Positions 1 to 10,153 of a stretch of 28,919 nucleotides of DNA are shown piece by piece (position 1 is the stretch's first letter; the number at the start of each line of letters is the position of its first letter). The notes beneath the pieces were generated by a model, which had not been told where the DNA came from, ran no database searches, and worked only from the letters and a program-made list of their open reading frames with translations. Made by a program: the position numbers and the translations under genes. The stretch spans positions 1-28,919 of the forward strand of contig CAJPVJ010000297.1 in the NCBI GenBank assembly GCA_905397405.1, given 5' to 3'. The stretch is from Oppiella nova (taxonomy: Eukaryota; Arthropoda; Arachnida; Sarcoptiformes; Oppiidae).

Positions 1-2217
1 GCACCTACATCTCAAATATGACATCTATTCCTACAGCATCCATTCCTATCAAATATTATGTGTTCACATTTTGGTTATCACTAATCATTAATCAATCGCT
101 TTTATTAATCTATTAATTATTTTTTTCAATATGGATCAATTTTTTTAATGAAATATTTTTTAAACAAAATCAGTATTATTCATATTTAATTATTTTTAAA
201 GAATCTGTTATGGTAATTCAATTTATTTAAGTTTTAAGTTATTATTAAATTTTAGTCTGTTCATTAGAAATTTCTTAAAAATTTAATTATTTGATATTTG
301 ATATAGTATATGATATTGTAGAAATATTCCTAGTCTAGAACTTTACACATAATGCTTAAAATTAAATTATTAATAAAAATCAACAAGAATTTCAGACAAT
401 TATCATTGAATAAACCCCCAATATTTTCTAATAATGAAAACTAATTAGAGAGAAAATGAATACATAATAATAATAATTTTTGTCTCAACATTTTAAAAAA
501 TTAACAAGTAAATTAGGTAGATTTTGTATTTAATGATAATTATGTGAGAATTAGTTTAAAACACATCTAATTATTTAGCGGTTTGAATGTTATGGGAAAT
601 AATTTGAATTTAAATTAATGTTTGTAATTAAATAAAAAACGTTTCAGTAAATATCGCAAGTTTTGATACACCAGTAAAATTATTTAATTTTAAGTTTAAT
701 ATATGTCTATAAAAATGGTCATTTACTCCATAAAAACAACTATAAACCTATTTTAAAGAAACCTAATGGTATAAAATGACTAGTTTTCTCAAACTTAATG
801 ACTTGCATTGAATGAGTGGTCAATTGATTAGAAAACTTTGCAGATTTTATGTCTAAACTAATGCTTATTGTATGGCTTATAATGTATTGTTTATTGTATT
901 CTATTGGTCGTTATCCTAACTTTATGTAATGTAAATCTCATTCACTGTAATTTGTCTATTTTTGCTAACAATATATACAAACATTGTTTTTTCTTTCGAT
1001 AATTTTCTTTATAACTTAAATAAAATTTATATTTAAATTCAAATAATAAATTATTACTGTATCATAAATCATTAAAACAATATAAAAATATTACTATAAC
1101 ATAAAATATTATTGTATAATATTATTCTTTCATAATTAAACATAAGTTAAAAATTTTATTATACTATTTTTTATATAAAATTTAAGTTTAATTTATAAGT
1201 TATAAATTATAACAATAAGGTATAAAACGGTCTAATGTTAATAAGATTGATATGATTGTCTGGCAAATGGTTGTGGCAGTAGTTTGGGATAAATGGTTGG
1301 TTCGTGTGATTAGACGCCCAGATATTCTAGCAATTGGTTGAAATGATTGAATGGACTTCTTTGTGGACTTCTTTTCAAACAATTCGTGACACAATTTTGG
1401 TCTAATTTGTCACGATTTCTATTACATAAAATGCATATTTAGTGAATGTGTTTAAATTATAAGAATAAATAAAACACTAGTTATGCTTAAGACTACTTAA
1501 TAGCGTTATCAGTGATATAATATAATATAATATACTATAACCCATATCTGAAAGTAAGTCCCACAACACCCTCAGCACACGACCAATGCTTTGAATTTAT
1601 GAAATGCAGAAAACGAGGCAAATGTTTGAATGTTTGGCATTCTCTCTCAAAATGAGAAAATCAAACAATGAATAACTAAAAAATAATTCTCATTTTATTT
1701 TCAAATTCATTATTATTTAAGACTCATATCAGACGAAGACTTTTTGCTAATGGTTTGGCGAATGTATGAACTTTTATTACTTAATACTTATTTTATTGCA
1801 TTTAATACGAAATTAATTTATACTTGAATGAAAAAGCGTCTATCAAATATTTGGATCAAATGATTAATTATTTGTGTTATTTATGATTCTATTGATATGT
1901 CGTATAAAACATATAAAAAAGCATATAATGTACAGAATATATATGCCGTAAGTATTTCTCAGCCACTCTCACAACACAAACTTTTCAATATAACGAAAGT
2001 TTTATTTTTTAAATTGAAATGCACTGTAGTTTGGGAGTGAATATCGTTTCCACAACTAATGCTTCACTCGAATGGAATCCAAAGACTCAAAGTATAAAGT
2101 ATTTTGAGTGAGAAGTAGTCCACAGTTTTTCACTTATAAAAAGCCTAACTCTAGTGGACTCGCAGCTAAAATCATGCCTTTTCGATAAATCAAGCCGGAA
2201 AGCCATAATGGTGACAG
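1..2217. other. AT-rich non-coding stretch
   Basis: Very AT-rich sequence with short homopolymer runs and stops in every frame. I see no splice-flanked open frame, RNA gene or repeat array here. The last 150 bases become less AT-rich as they approach the exon candidate that follows. Confidence 0.7.
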
Positions 2218-2472
2218 GTCGTTCATCAACACAACCAGTCTGATAAACTGAATGGCAGCCTGAATGGGGTGCCAAACACTACACAATGTACACCATTCTC
2301 ACTGAACTCAGCTATACCAGTGCTCGCCAATGATCCCGTCCACTCCGTACGGAACCACCGCTTATCATATACCAGTACACTGTATGCCTACCATTCCTGC
2401 ATATCGCCAGACCCTAGTCTTTCTAATATAGCAACAAAAAAGACATCAGACTATCGTCTCACTCGTGTGTAA
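2218..2472 (+). CDS. Candidate 3'-terminal coding exon, unknown protein, C-terminal PDZ-ligand-like tail
   Basis: An 84-codon open frame runs from directly after a CAG at 2215-2217 to the TAA at 2470-2472. It is phase 0 if that CAG is the acceptor, although the tract before it is not pyrimidine-rich. The product would be rich in Ser, Thr, Asn and His, with no hydrophobic segment, like a cytoplasmic tail. It ends SDYRLTRV, and Thr-Arg-Val fits the class I PDZ-ligand pattern (S/T-x-V-COOH) used by many synaptic membrane proteins. An AATAAA follows the stop by 28 bases, with a GT-rich stretch after it, as expected for a last exon. I do not recognise the protein. A competing minus-strand frame of about 54 codons overlaps (2139-2303), so chance openness of a less AT-rich patch remains possible. 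Confidence 0.35.
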   Translation, partial: VVHQHNQSDKLNGSLNGVPNTTQCTPFSLNSAIPVLANDPVHSVRNHRLSYTSTLYAYHSCISPDPSLSNIATKKTSDYRLTRV

Positions 2473-2500
2473 TTAAAATTCTCTTTGCATTACATCTCAA

Positions 2501-2506
2501 AATAAA
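2501..2506 (+). promoter_or_regulatory. Putative poly(A) signal AATAAA
   Basis: Canonical AATAAA hexamer 28 bases after the stop of the preceding exon candidate, followed by a short GT-rich stretch near 2513-2520. AATAAA is common in AT-rich DNA; its position relative to the stop is what gives it weight. Confidence 0.3.
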
Positions 2507-2970
2507 TTATATATTTGTGTAATAATTATAATTAATTAGCTTTTCGTCGCTTTTGAATTTGCATTCAGTTTATCTTTTCAAATGACAAATACATTAAAAT
2601 TCATTATATTCTAAACGCCGCTCAAAGGAATGTATAAATAATAAAAATAATTTTAATTGCATTTTTAAAATTATTAGACATTAAGTTGGTATGAACAAAT
2701 TAAGTTTTATTATATACTCTGTTTGCTAAGCAGTTTAATAACGAAATTTGTTTCTATAATTGATATGTTTGTAATCATTTCTAAATAGTAGGGGAAATGA
2801 AAGTCTCATATAAGAAATGGTTGTTTATATGAGAGGTAAAAGTGTCACAAACTTTATTCGGCACTAACAGGCAATTTATGAGTTGATACACATGTAAGTG
2901 AATATAAACAAGTCTCTTTTTTGGTTGTTCTGATGGCTTAACTATTTCTTATATTTACGACAAATTATTT
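2507..2970. other. AT-rich non-coding stretch
   Basis: Nothing recognisable. The last 30 bases form a pyrimidine- and A-rich run ending in TTTTACAG at 2968-2975, a good plus-strand splice acceptor. Confidence 0.6.
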
Positions 2971-2975
2971 TACAG

Positions 2976-3050
2976 CCTCTGAGAGTCGACCACCGGTTAT
3001 GTTATGGGAGTGGAGGACCAGAAACCGTTTTATTCTACTCTAAGACATAG
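2976..3050 (+). CDS. Weak candidate exon behind a good acceptor
   Basis: The acceptor ending at 2975 is followed by two open frames. One, phase 0, has 24 codons and ends at TAG 3048-3050, reading PLRVDHRLCYGSGG and on. The other starts two bases later, has 21 codons and ends at TAA 3041-3043, reading SESRPPVMLWEWRTRNRF and on. The minus strand is also open here, between a pyrimidine-rich acceptor near 3045-3050 and a GTAAAA donor-like site near 2973. Strand and frame cannot be settled by eye, and no family is recognised. Confidence 0.12.
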   Translation, partial: PLRVDHRLCYGSGGPETVLFYSKT

Positions 3051-3846
3051 ATTTCACACTAAGTTTACAAAAGAAAAGTTAAGGAATTACTTGTTTCTCA
3101 ACTCAAATACCATTTAAGAATTGGTGTTCCCTTTCGGCCTAAAACTGATCAAAAAGAGAGTTCTTAAGAGTTGGTAGTGAAGAGTGGATGTGAAGGGAAG
3201 GACATCTGCTTTCCTTATAAGCACAGCAGGAAATAAGCGCTAATTAAAGGCTGTACTCCTCTAATGGATGAGCGATGAGCCCATGAGTACCACTACTACA
3301 CCACTGCCACCACTACTGCCCAAAGTGGCCGACTCTTCGTGACAAATGAACTCACGGTAATAAAGACAGAGTAGGCCTTCCACTCGACCCACACTATTAC
3401 ACTATTGTCAGTGCTGTAGAGCGCAGGCAGGCCACAGGAGGCCAAGAAAAATATTTATGATTACTCTAAACAAAGAGTGAGCTCTAAATCAGCAAATAAA
3501 GGTTTGTTTGACATTAAATTTGACTAGCACATTTTAATCGCGTTATAGTGAACATCATTATAAAAGTTGATGAATGTTTCACGCAGTTGGCCCATCCCTG
3601 GCCGTACTGCCAGTCAGTGCCTATCAATGCCTATGTCAGTGCTATGAGGTATGAGTGACGCTGATGGTGGTCACCACTAAGTTGGTCGACAAATGTCCAA
3701 ACCTTTAGACGAGATTACAAAAGTAAAAGAGATAAATGAGAGTAAGCTTACAGTCATTTTCATGGCTCACTCTCACTGTATTCACAGTATTGTGTTATAC
3801 TGTATACGACACTCATATTTAAAGTATTTACTCATTTCAATGCCAG
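3051..3846. other. Moderate-GC non-coding stretch
   Basis: Less AT-rich than its flanks. It holds only short open frames: a 24-codon ATG frame at 3268-3342 on the plus strand, and an open minus-strand run around 3300-3440 that meets a GTGAGT donor-like site. None has enough support to be called. There is no repeat beyond a loose ACCACTACT run. Confidence 0.5.
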
Positions 3847-3873
3847 CCTAACCTAACCTAACCTAACCTAACC
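3847..3873 (+). repeat. Interstitial telomere-type repeat (CCTAA)5
   Basis: Five perfect CCTAA units plus two bases. On the other strand this is TTAGG, the ancestral telomere repeat of arthropods. It is flanked by ordinary sequence on both sides, so it is an interstitial block rather than a chromosome end. Confidence 0.85.
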
Positions 3874-4928
3874 CATCACAGGCATCACCTGCGATCCCAA
3901 TGCACTGCCATTTCAATTATAGCATACAATCAATGTTGGCATTCGGTGTGAACTCAACTGAATTACTGAATGAATGAAAACATAAAGAAATTGTCCAAAA
4001 ATAGTATAAATAGTATACAACTTCATGGCAAACACACACGTGTTGTATAGTATATGGGAGTAAAAGACATCGAATAGCGTTCACAACAGACAAGTGAAGT
4101 GAAAATTCCTGGACTGGAAAGCACTGGCTTTCATACAATTTCATACATTCACTAAATTCAGTAAATACTATAGTAATAGTAATGAATGGCTTTTGTCAGT
4201 TCAATGTTTGACATAATATGTTTAAAAGTGAAATCTCAGCAAAGGATTACTCGCTTGAGTCGAGCGTAATTTCAAAATGTAATCTTTAAACATATTTATA
4301 GTATATATGGCTTCAAAAATAGACTAATTCTGTGCTATTCTCACACCCATAGCACTCACATATATATATATCTGTGTGGATGTATAGCTCGGCAATTGTG
4401 TCGTTAAAATTTAGTGGACACTTTCACATGTGCTCTCAAACGCTAAATCCTCGCTTCAATTTTAAATTTAACCATTTGTTCAAATGTCTGCCTGAACCAT
4501 TGCACCCTTAGCTCACGATTTCACTTTAATGTAATGCATATTTTTTACACCCAAAAGCTTTAGTTGTTTTAAAATTGCTTTTCATTGCCGTTGATTGAGT
4601 CGATTGTTTGGCCGTCAATACAATTACGGAATCATTATTTCATTGAATGTCATCCGAACCCCATTCCACTCAACTATATCTCTAAGCCTAACTCTACGGC
4701 AATCATAAGAAACTTGAGATTTAAACCGTAAAATTGACACAACTTTGCAAACGTAACACATATTGTAAACTGAGTTCTGGTATCTGAGAGTTGTGTCACA
4801 AAAAACTTTAAATGAAATGTTCGTTGAATTCGTTTGTACTGTAAGTACCCATCATATGGTCTCGTATTATATTATATCAGTCATTCACCACTCAATTCTA
4901 CATCAATAATACAAATCTTATATCACAT

Positions 4929-4931
<3 letters not shown>
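3874..4931. other. Non-coding stretch
   Basis: Ordinary AT-rich sequence with no convincing splice-flanked frame. A short (AT)n-type run lies near 4360-4371. Confidence 0.6.

Positions 4932-4967
<36 letters not shown>
4932..4967 (+). repeat. (TC)n microsatellite, about 18 units
   Basis: Uninterrupted dinucleotide tract of 36 bases. The plus-strand open frame across it is only the Leu-Ser repeat that the tract encodes. Confidence 0.95.
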
Positions 4968-4970
<3 letters not shown>

Positions 4971-6300
4971 TGATATTTTTTTGTTAGTATTGACTGTATT
5001 GACTGGTTTTGTCTTTTTTTTGACAAAATGTTATTTAATCAGAAATGCATGAATTGTTTTGAAAGGACAGTCCACTGCCCTCTCCCCTATATTTCTCTTA
5101 ATTTAATTTTTATTTCCAATTTTATGAAAATTTCTTATTTACTTATTTAAAATAAAAAATTGGTTTAGAATTGCAATAAATTACAAATTTTAAAATTTCG
5201 TACAAAAAAATAATTTAGAAATTTTGATGAAAAAATTTATTGAATAAACTTCTTATATAACTATTTGTTAAAAATATTATTTAGGTATACAGACGAGTAG
5301 TTTTGCAGAAAATCAAACAAAATAAATAAAATATTGATTTTTTTAATAAAAACAGAGAAATAAAACTGAATTATTCATTGGAAATAATAATAATATTCTT
5401 ATATGTGGTCTAAGATATGATAGGATTGTTTGAAAACACATTTATGGGAAGTAACAGAGTTTTGAACATTGAGTCAAACATTAGTTTTTATATTATATTC
5501 TGGGCGTTGAGTAAATCATAGCAATCATTAAACATCACATTTGGCATCAAAGACAACATTTTCCTGAATCCGGATTTCGAAATACATTACAGAAATACAA
5601 CAACTTTTTGAAATAGATATAAATGCAAACGACTATAACATTAAACATTTGTAATGTTAACCAAAGCTTGAAATTTGAGTGCAAAAAATGAACTAATGTC
5701 TAAAAAACTTCAAAATGATGAACTTCGTTTGATGTTAACAGCGGTCACAAAAAATTCCGAGTTTAATGACAAGTATCGTTGAAAAAATGAAATTTAATAA
5801 TACATTTAATAAAATCAAAAAATTTCACAAAGATTTCATTGGTGAAAATATATTGAACATATTTTTGCATAACAAATAGTTTTTAGAATAAAAATAATGC
5901 AAATATTTAGTATATTATTATTATTAACAATACAACATTTGTTTACCAATATTTTAAAAACATAATACTGTATAAAATGTCTATAAAAAAGTTTGCCTAT
6001 TAAAAAATATTTTTGTTGTTGACAGCAATCAGTGTTATAATAATGAGTCCGAGAGATGTAATAAAGTGAAGATTATTGATATGATAGTATATACTGTATG
6101 TCTGGTCTGTCCGTTTGATTTGAGCACATATTAGGAAAAGTAGACAAGAATTTCCCTCACATTCACATTGGATTACATGTGAAGTCAAATAATTTTTTGC
6201 GGTTAAAGACAGATGAGACATATATTCTGGTAATATATCTCTGGTGTGATCGCAGCAAATATTCTCTGACCTCTGATGTGAACCTAATTTCTCTTTACAG
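4968..6300. other. AT-rich non-coding stretch
   Basis: Strongly AT-rich from about 5090 to 6000, with nothing recognisable. The final 20 bases form a pyrimidine-rich run ending TCTCTTTACAG at 6290-6300, a textbook plus-strand acceptor. Confidence 0.6.
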
Positions 6301-6381
6301 ATATGTTGGTGTAATGCAAGCGATTCATGACATTTTGATTTCCACTACAGAGTGGAGAGTGACTTACGGCAAGAAAGAGAG
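6301..6381 (+). CDS. Candidate internal exon, unknown protein
   Basis: Starts directly after a textbook acceptor (pyrimidine-rich, ending CTTTACAG at 6300). One frame is open from it (one leading base, then TAT GTT GGT), reading YVGVMQAIHDILI and then STTEWRVTYGKKER. The other two plus-strand frames stop within 30 bases, and the minus strand is broken by stops, so this patch is not open on both strands. A possible donor at 6382 (AGAGAG/GTTTCT) would give an 81-base exon. Without it the frame continues into the GA microsatellite as an Arg-Glu repeat and stops at TGA 6431-6433. The family is not recognised. Confidence 0.3.
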
Positions 6382-6385
6382 GTTT

Positions 6386-6387
<2 letters not shown>

Positions 6388-6425
<38 letters not shown>
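6388..6425 (+). repeat. (GA)n microsatellite, about 19 units
   Basis: Uninterrupted 38-base tract lying 6 bases after the exon candidate that ends at 6381. Confidence 0.95.
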
Positions 6426-6429
<4 letters not shown>

Positions 6430-6965
6430 TTGATGGCGAGAGAGCACACACTTTATTACAGCCTTCGGGCCTATAATAAGGTTTCGGACATTTGCTTCAC
6501 ATCCATACGATTGGTTCGACAATATATATATACAGTATATATAACTATTAGTTATGCTTTGCTTCCATCATAACTCTCTACAAATACAAAGGCAACTACT
6601 TTTGTGTTTGCTTTACAAAAAACTGGTATGACTTATAATATAATATGGGATCTCATGTCGTCGTCTAACTAACAGAACATTTGCTAAAAATTTGGTTCAA
6701 ATATTTTTAACAAATAACTAGTGATTCGTTTGGTAGGGATTGTGGCGATGAGAACATTGAGAGCACTAGTGATCTCTAATACTCTATATTTAACACAAAA
6801 CAGAAGCATAGGCTCCACAAGAATCGAGAGAAAAAAGATCGCATATAAAAGAAAATCTATTTTTTATTTCGTAAAATTTGTGTGCATTTTGTGTTTTGAG
6901 AGCAGAATTATATCCATTGGAGAGAACCTGTGCTCCGAAATAATATAAACTATTGTTTGCTTTTG
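6426..6965. other. Non-coding stretch
   Basis: AT-rich, with a TATATATATA run near 6524-6543. Nothing else is recognised. Confidence 0.5.
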
Positions 6966-7491
6966 AGTTATATTTAATCGCTATTCATATTACAGGGTAG
7001 GGATGCGAATGAAGAGGAGTCTAGAATTATCTGTGGCTAAGAAAATGACATCTAAGCTATCGGTTCCACTAGACCTGTGCCAGAGTAGTGGTGCCTGAGA
7101 GTACCTGTGTTAGTGCTTCAACCAAATTACATGGTCTCCAATGTAATCTTTGCTAACATTTCGCTACATTTGGACCCAATGTCGACAAGGAATGGCAATG
7201 GGCTGACGGCTGCGGGGGTGGAACTGGATATCTGCGGCCTCACCCTTGTTGTGAGTTCATGTTTGGCTCTCAACTCAATATAATGTATATCGATAACAAA
7301 CCTTACATCTCATACCAAACATTGTGAGCGCCTTTTGCTTTCTCTTGTGGTCTCTGAACTATCGCTTTAAAAAACTTCATTTTTCTCATTTCTAATGCAA
7401 ACACACTTTAATAGTGCTTCTGCACCACAAATGCCATTTCAGGTGTAATTATAGTCCAGTGCCTCTATCATTGAGAACTCACATGAAAGTA
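6966..7491 (+). repeat. Direct tandem duplication, copy 1 (526 bases)
   Basis: Nearly identical to 7492-8008. It begins AGTTATATTTAATCGCTATT and ends where the same words start again. Copy 2 differs by about five substitutions, a 25-base loss inside the candidate intron, and a 16-base gain near 7857. Both copies carry the sema-like exon pair on the minus strand. Confidence 0.95.
6994..7244 (-). CDS. Sema-domain-like exon pair (semaphorin/plexin family fragment), copy 1
   Basis: Two minus-strand exons: 7131-7244 (114 bases) and 6994-7074 (81 bases). They are separated by a 56-base intron that starts GTAATT, ends GCACAG and contains a CTAAC branch-like motif. Both exon boundaries and the downstream donor (GTAATATG) are phase 2, so the reading is self-consistent. 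The first exon reads VRPQISSSTPAAV, then SPLPFLVDIGSKCSEMLAKI. The second reads SSGTDSLDVIFLATDNSRLL, then FIRIPTL. Semaphorins have, in the late part of the sema propeller, a strand of the form PLLV-x-x-D followed by L-T-x-I-x-V-D and then Y-D-V-[IL]-F-[IL]-G-T-D-x-G-x-V-x-K-V. The match to DVIFLATD and the spacing is good, though the usual Gly before Thr-Asp is Ala. The acceptor before 7244 lacks a pyrimidine tract. Neighbouring sema exons and the PSI cysteines were not found, so this could be an isolated exon pair of a long-intron gene or a relic. Confidence 0.5.
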
Positions 7492-8008
7492 AGTTATATT
7501 TAATCGCTATTCATATTACAGGGTAGGGATGCGAATGAAGAGGAGTCTAGAATTATCTGTGGCTAAGAAAATGACATCTAAGCTATCGGTTCCACTAGAC
7601 CTGTGCCAGAGTAGTGGTTCAACCAAATTACATGGTCTCCAATGTAATCTTTGCTAACATTTCACTACATTTGGACCCAATGTCGACAAGGAATGGCAAT
7701 GGGCTGACGGCTGCGGGGGTGGAACTGGATATCTGCGGCCTCACCCTTGTTGTGAGTTAATGTTTGCCTCTCAACTCAATATAATGTATATCGATAACAA
7801 ACCTTACATCTCATACCAAACATTGTGAGCGCCTTTTGCTTTCTCTTGTGGTCTCTCCTGTAGCCGGTCTCTGAACTATTGCTTTAAAAAACTTCATTTT
7901 TCTCATTTCTAATGCAAACACACTTTAATAGTGCTTCTGCACCACAAATGCCATTTCAGGTGTAATTATAGTCCAGTGCCTCTATCATTGAGAACTCACA
8001 TGAAAGTT
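7492..8008 (+). repeat. Direct tandem duplication, copy 2 (517 bases)
   Basis: Head-to-tail copy of 6966-7491. Differences are about 1% substitutions plus two indels. The duplicated unit ends at TGAAAGT, after which the sequences diverge. Confidence 0.95.
7520..7745 (-). pseudogene. Sema-domain-like exon pair, copy 2, intron shortened
   Basis: Exons at 7632-7745 and 7520-7600 have the same lengths, phases and boundaries as copy 1. Only one base differs in 195, a synonymous Ser codon (AGC to AGT). The space between them is only 31 bases: 25 bases including the CTAAC branch-like motif are missing, which is below the usual minimum for spliceosomal introns. If the copy is real it is probably not spliced correctly. 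If it is the other allele placed in tandem by the assembler, the 25-base difference is an intron polymorphism. The copy adds 195 coding bases, so it would be in frame if spliced. Confidence 0.4.
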
Positions 8009-8516
8009 AGTTATATCTCAGACCAAACATTTAGACCATTCATAAGAAAGAGGAGGTAATCAAAAAAGTTATAGACCTCATCTCGTATATTATTATTCAG
8101 AAAATCACAAATTGAAAGTATGTATTGCATATGTACTGCAAAATATTACAGACCAACTGTCCATACACTGAAACATATAAACTATTAAAAGACATTTGAA
8201 TTTTTTGAAATATAACAGCAATTTTGACTTTTCAAATAATTCATTCATTTTTGTGTAACTAATTCAGTGAATGTCAAACGAAAACATTAATATTTTTATT
8301 AAATTCTAGTTTCTTAAAAACTTTTGGTTAATTTTTTGTATTTTCTTTTAAAATGAGTAATAAATTTATTGAATGTTAAGTAATTGCAATAAATTTTATT
8401 TAAAATGTTAAGAACTGTTTTCTTTATTGAATTTAATCACTTATGTGCTCTTAAATTACAAATATTTCAAATATTTTTCTAATTTAATTAATTACACTGT
8501 ATTTTTATTTTTAGTC

Positions 8517-8517
<1 letters not shown>
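8009..8517. other. AT-rich non-coding stretch
   Basis: Nothing recognised. If the sema-like gene is real, this is upstream intron or flank on the minus strand. Confidence 0.5.

Positions 8518-8547
<30 letters not shown>
8518..8547 (+). repeat. (TC)n microsatellite, about 15 units
   Basis: Uninterrupted tract of about 30 bases inside very AT-rich DNA. Confidence 0.95.
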
Positions 8548-8550
<3 letters not shown>

Positions 8551-9627
8551 CCTCTATCACGAAAAACATATAAAACAAATATAACTAAAAATATCTTTTT
8601 TGAATCCTTAGTGTTTAACATAAAACCTTTGAATGAAATGATCGAAACATTTTTAAAAATAAGTGAGAATTTAATTAATTAAAATTATGACAAATAAATA
8701 AAGAAATATTTTTTGAAATTTAAATGTTTTTTATTAATGTTCTAAATATTAAGGAATTTTATTTGGTATTAAAATAGATATACTGTATAATATAATACAG
8801 TATAATATAATTAAATTAACTCTATTATTGCTAAATAAAATTAAAATATAAATAAATCTAACTTAGTTTAAAACTAGAATTAATTAATGTACTAGTTTGC
8901 AAACCATAATTATCACTGCATTTAATTAAATAGTTTACGTTTAATAAAATAGAGTGACTATTAAATGATTATAATTTTTAGAACTTTTAACACTAATTAT
9001 TATTAATATTAATGTTTTTACTTTAAACTATTATCTAATATTACATTTTATGCTAATATAACACCACAACAAAACATTAAAAGTAATGATTATGTGAAAG
9101 ATATTTAAAGCCTAAAAATTTAATTTATTCTTCATTTTAAAGGCTAATACTTTTTGTTATGAAAAAAGTTAATTTGAATAAATTCTCTCGAGTTGTGTGT
9201 AAGCCTCATAACCACATTATGCATATGGAGTACAAGTGCTTATATTGATAATATATTTTTTCACAACTCATCTCTTGAAAACATAGCTATGATATGATAT
9301 AATTTTGTTGCAATTTTGTGTGTATGGGCTCAACAGCGATAGCACAACATGAGATGTATGTGTCGTACGGGTGTTGTGTTGTGTGCTATGAGAAGCACTT
9401 GTAATCCTTGTGTCAGATTTATTAAAATGATCCCTCACATAATCTGTCACATCTTTTCATTTAGTCTCACTTTTAATATATTTACATTCGACTCGTTATA
9501 TCGCTATATCAGGGGAATAGACCATTGGATGCACAACATTATAATAGTCTATCATATATTACAGAATAACGCTTTCTCTTCACTACTGGTGCTATATCTA
9601 TGAAAACTTATATAATACTCAACGCGG
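8548..9627. other. AT-rich non-coding stretch
   Basis: Among the most AT-rich parts of the window. It holds the small hairpin listed separately and nothing else recognisable. Overlapping open frames on both strands near 9268-9603 are low-complexity and lack splice or family evidence. Confidence 0.6.
8780..8803. repeat. Perfect 9-base inverted repeat (hairpin)
   Basis: Arms ATACTGTAT (8780-8788) and ATACAGTAT (8795-8803) are perfect reverse complements around a 6-base loop. The arm contains the TACTGTAT word that recurs through the window. Confidence 0.6.
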
Positions 9628-9667
9628 GAGAGAGAGAGAGAGTGTGTGTGAGAGAGAGAGAGAGAGA
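9628..9667 (+). repeat. Compound (GA)n(GT)n(GA)n microsatellite
   Basis: A GA tract, about five GT units, then a second GA tract. This structure suggests replication slippage with a unit change. Confidence 0.9.
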
Positions 9668-10117
9668 TGGGAGCATCACTTTTATGCATATGTTGTTATA
9701 GAGTATATAAGAGTAAAAGTGAATTCACTTATATATTATACGACAAACTGTGTGTAACTCTTATACATCAATCGTGAGCCTAAGCCATACTAAAGAGGAT
9801 TTTTATTATTTTTAGAGCTTCTCTATGATTGCATTTTCGCATTTTCTCTTTACTTTATTAGAGACTCAATGTATGCCCCCATTGAATGTCGTGCCAACCA
9901 TACTAAGCATACTATGCCTACCCCTCCATCACTCTTGATTCCAACTAAGGTTTTAGTATTTGTGCAAAAATTTCATATATATTGCAACTCTTCAGCTGTA
10001 CTATGGATACCGACTGCAAAACCACTGACACTCCTAACTCTTAACATAAGTGCAACCATTCTTTGCTTACTTTAGTTGCTTGTTATCAATCATAATAATA
10101 TCTCACGCGTAAAATTG
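9668..10117. other. Non-coding stretch with a short unsupported open frame
   Basis: Mixed composition. The 68-codon plus-strand frame at 9869-10075 lacks family evidence. It could be cut at a donor-like AAG/GTTTTA near 9949, but this is not enough for a call. Confidence 0.4.
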
Positions 10118-10153
10118 TGTCCTCCCTGTCCTCCCTGTCCTCCATGTCCTCCC
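10118..10153 (+). repeat. Minisatellite, 4 x 9 bases (TGTCCTCCC)
   Basis: Four head-to-tail copies of TGTCCTCCC, the third with A in place of the last C. Confidence 0.9.

Noticed and set aside
1200-1394. 64-codon minus frame
   Set aside because: No splice, composition or family support in AT-rich DNA.
3268-3342. 24-codon ATG frame (Thr/Pro-rich) as a first exon
   Set aside because: Too short and low-complexity, with no good donor.
3540-3660. Short frames on both strands around TGCCTATGTCAGTGC, one meeting GAG/GTATGAGT
   Set aside because: Composed of repeated TGCCTAT/CAGTG words; under 30 codons on plus and unsupported on minus.
4834-5052. 72-codon frame across the CT tract
   Set aside because: Its body is the Leu-Ser repeat encoded by the microsatellite.
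6500-6545. GGTTCGA-containing segment as a tRNA T-arm
   Set aside because: No acceptor stem, D-arm or anticodon arm could be built around it.
7150-7180. FLVDIGS in the sema-like exon looks like a retroviral-type aspartic protease motif
   Set aside because: The context lacks any other retroelement feature, and the sema reading explains both exons, the intron and the phases.
7131-7250. Plus-strand frame over the same patch, followed by GTGAGT, as a sense exon
   Set aside because: The frame is closed by a TAG upstream and has no matching acceptor; the minus-strand reading has consistent phases on both sides.
9869-10075. 68-codon plus frame, or two exons around a 46-base intron
   Set aside because: No family pattern, and the spliced reading stops after a few codons.
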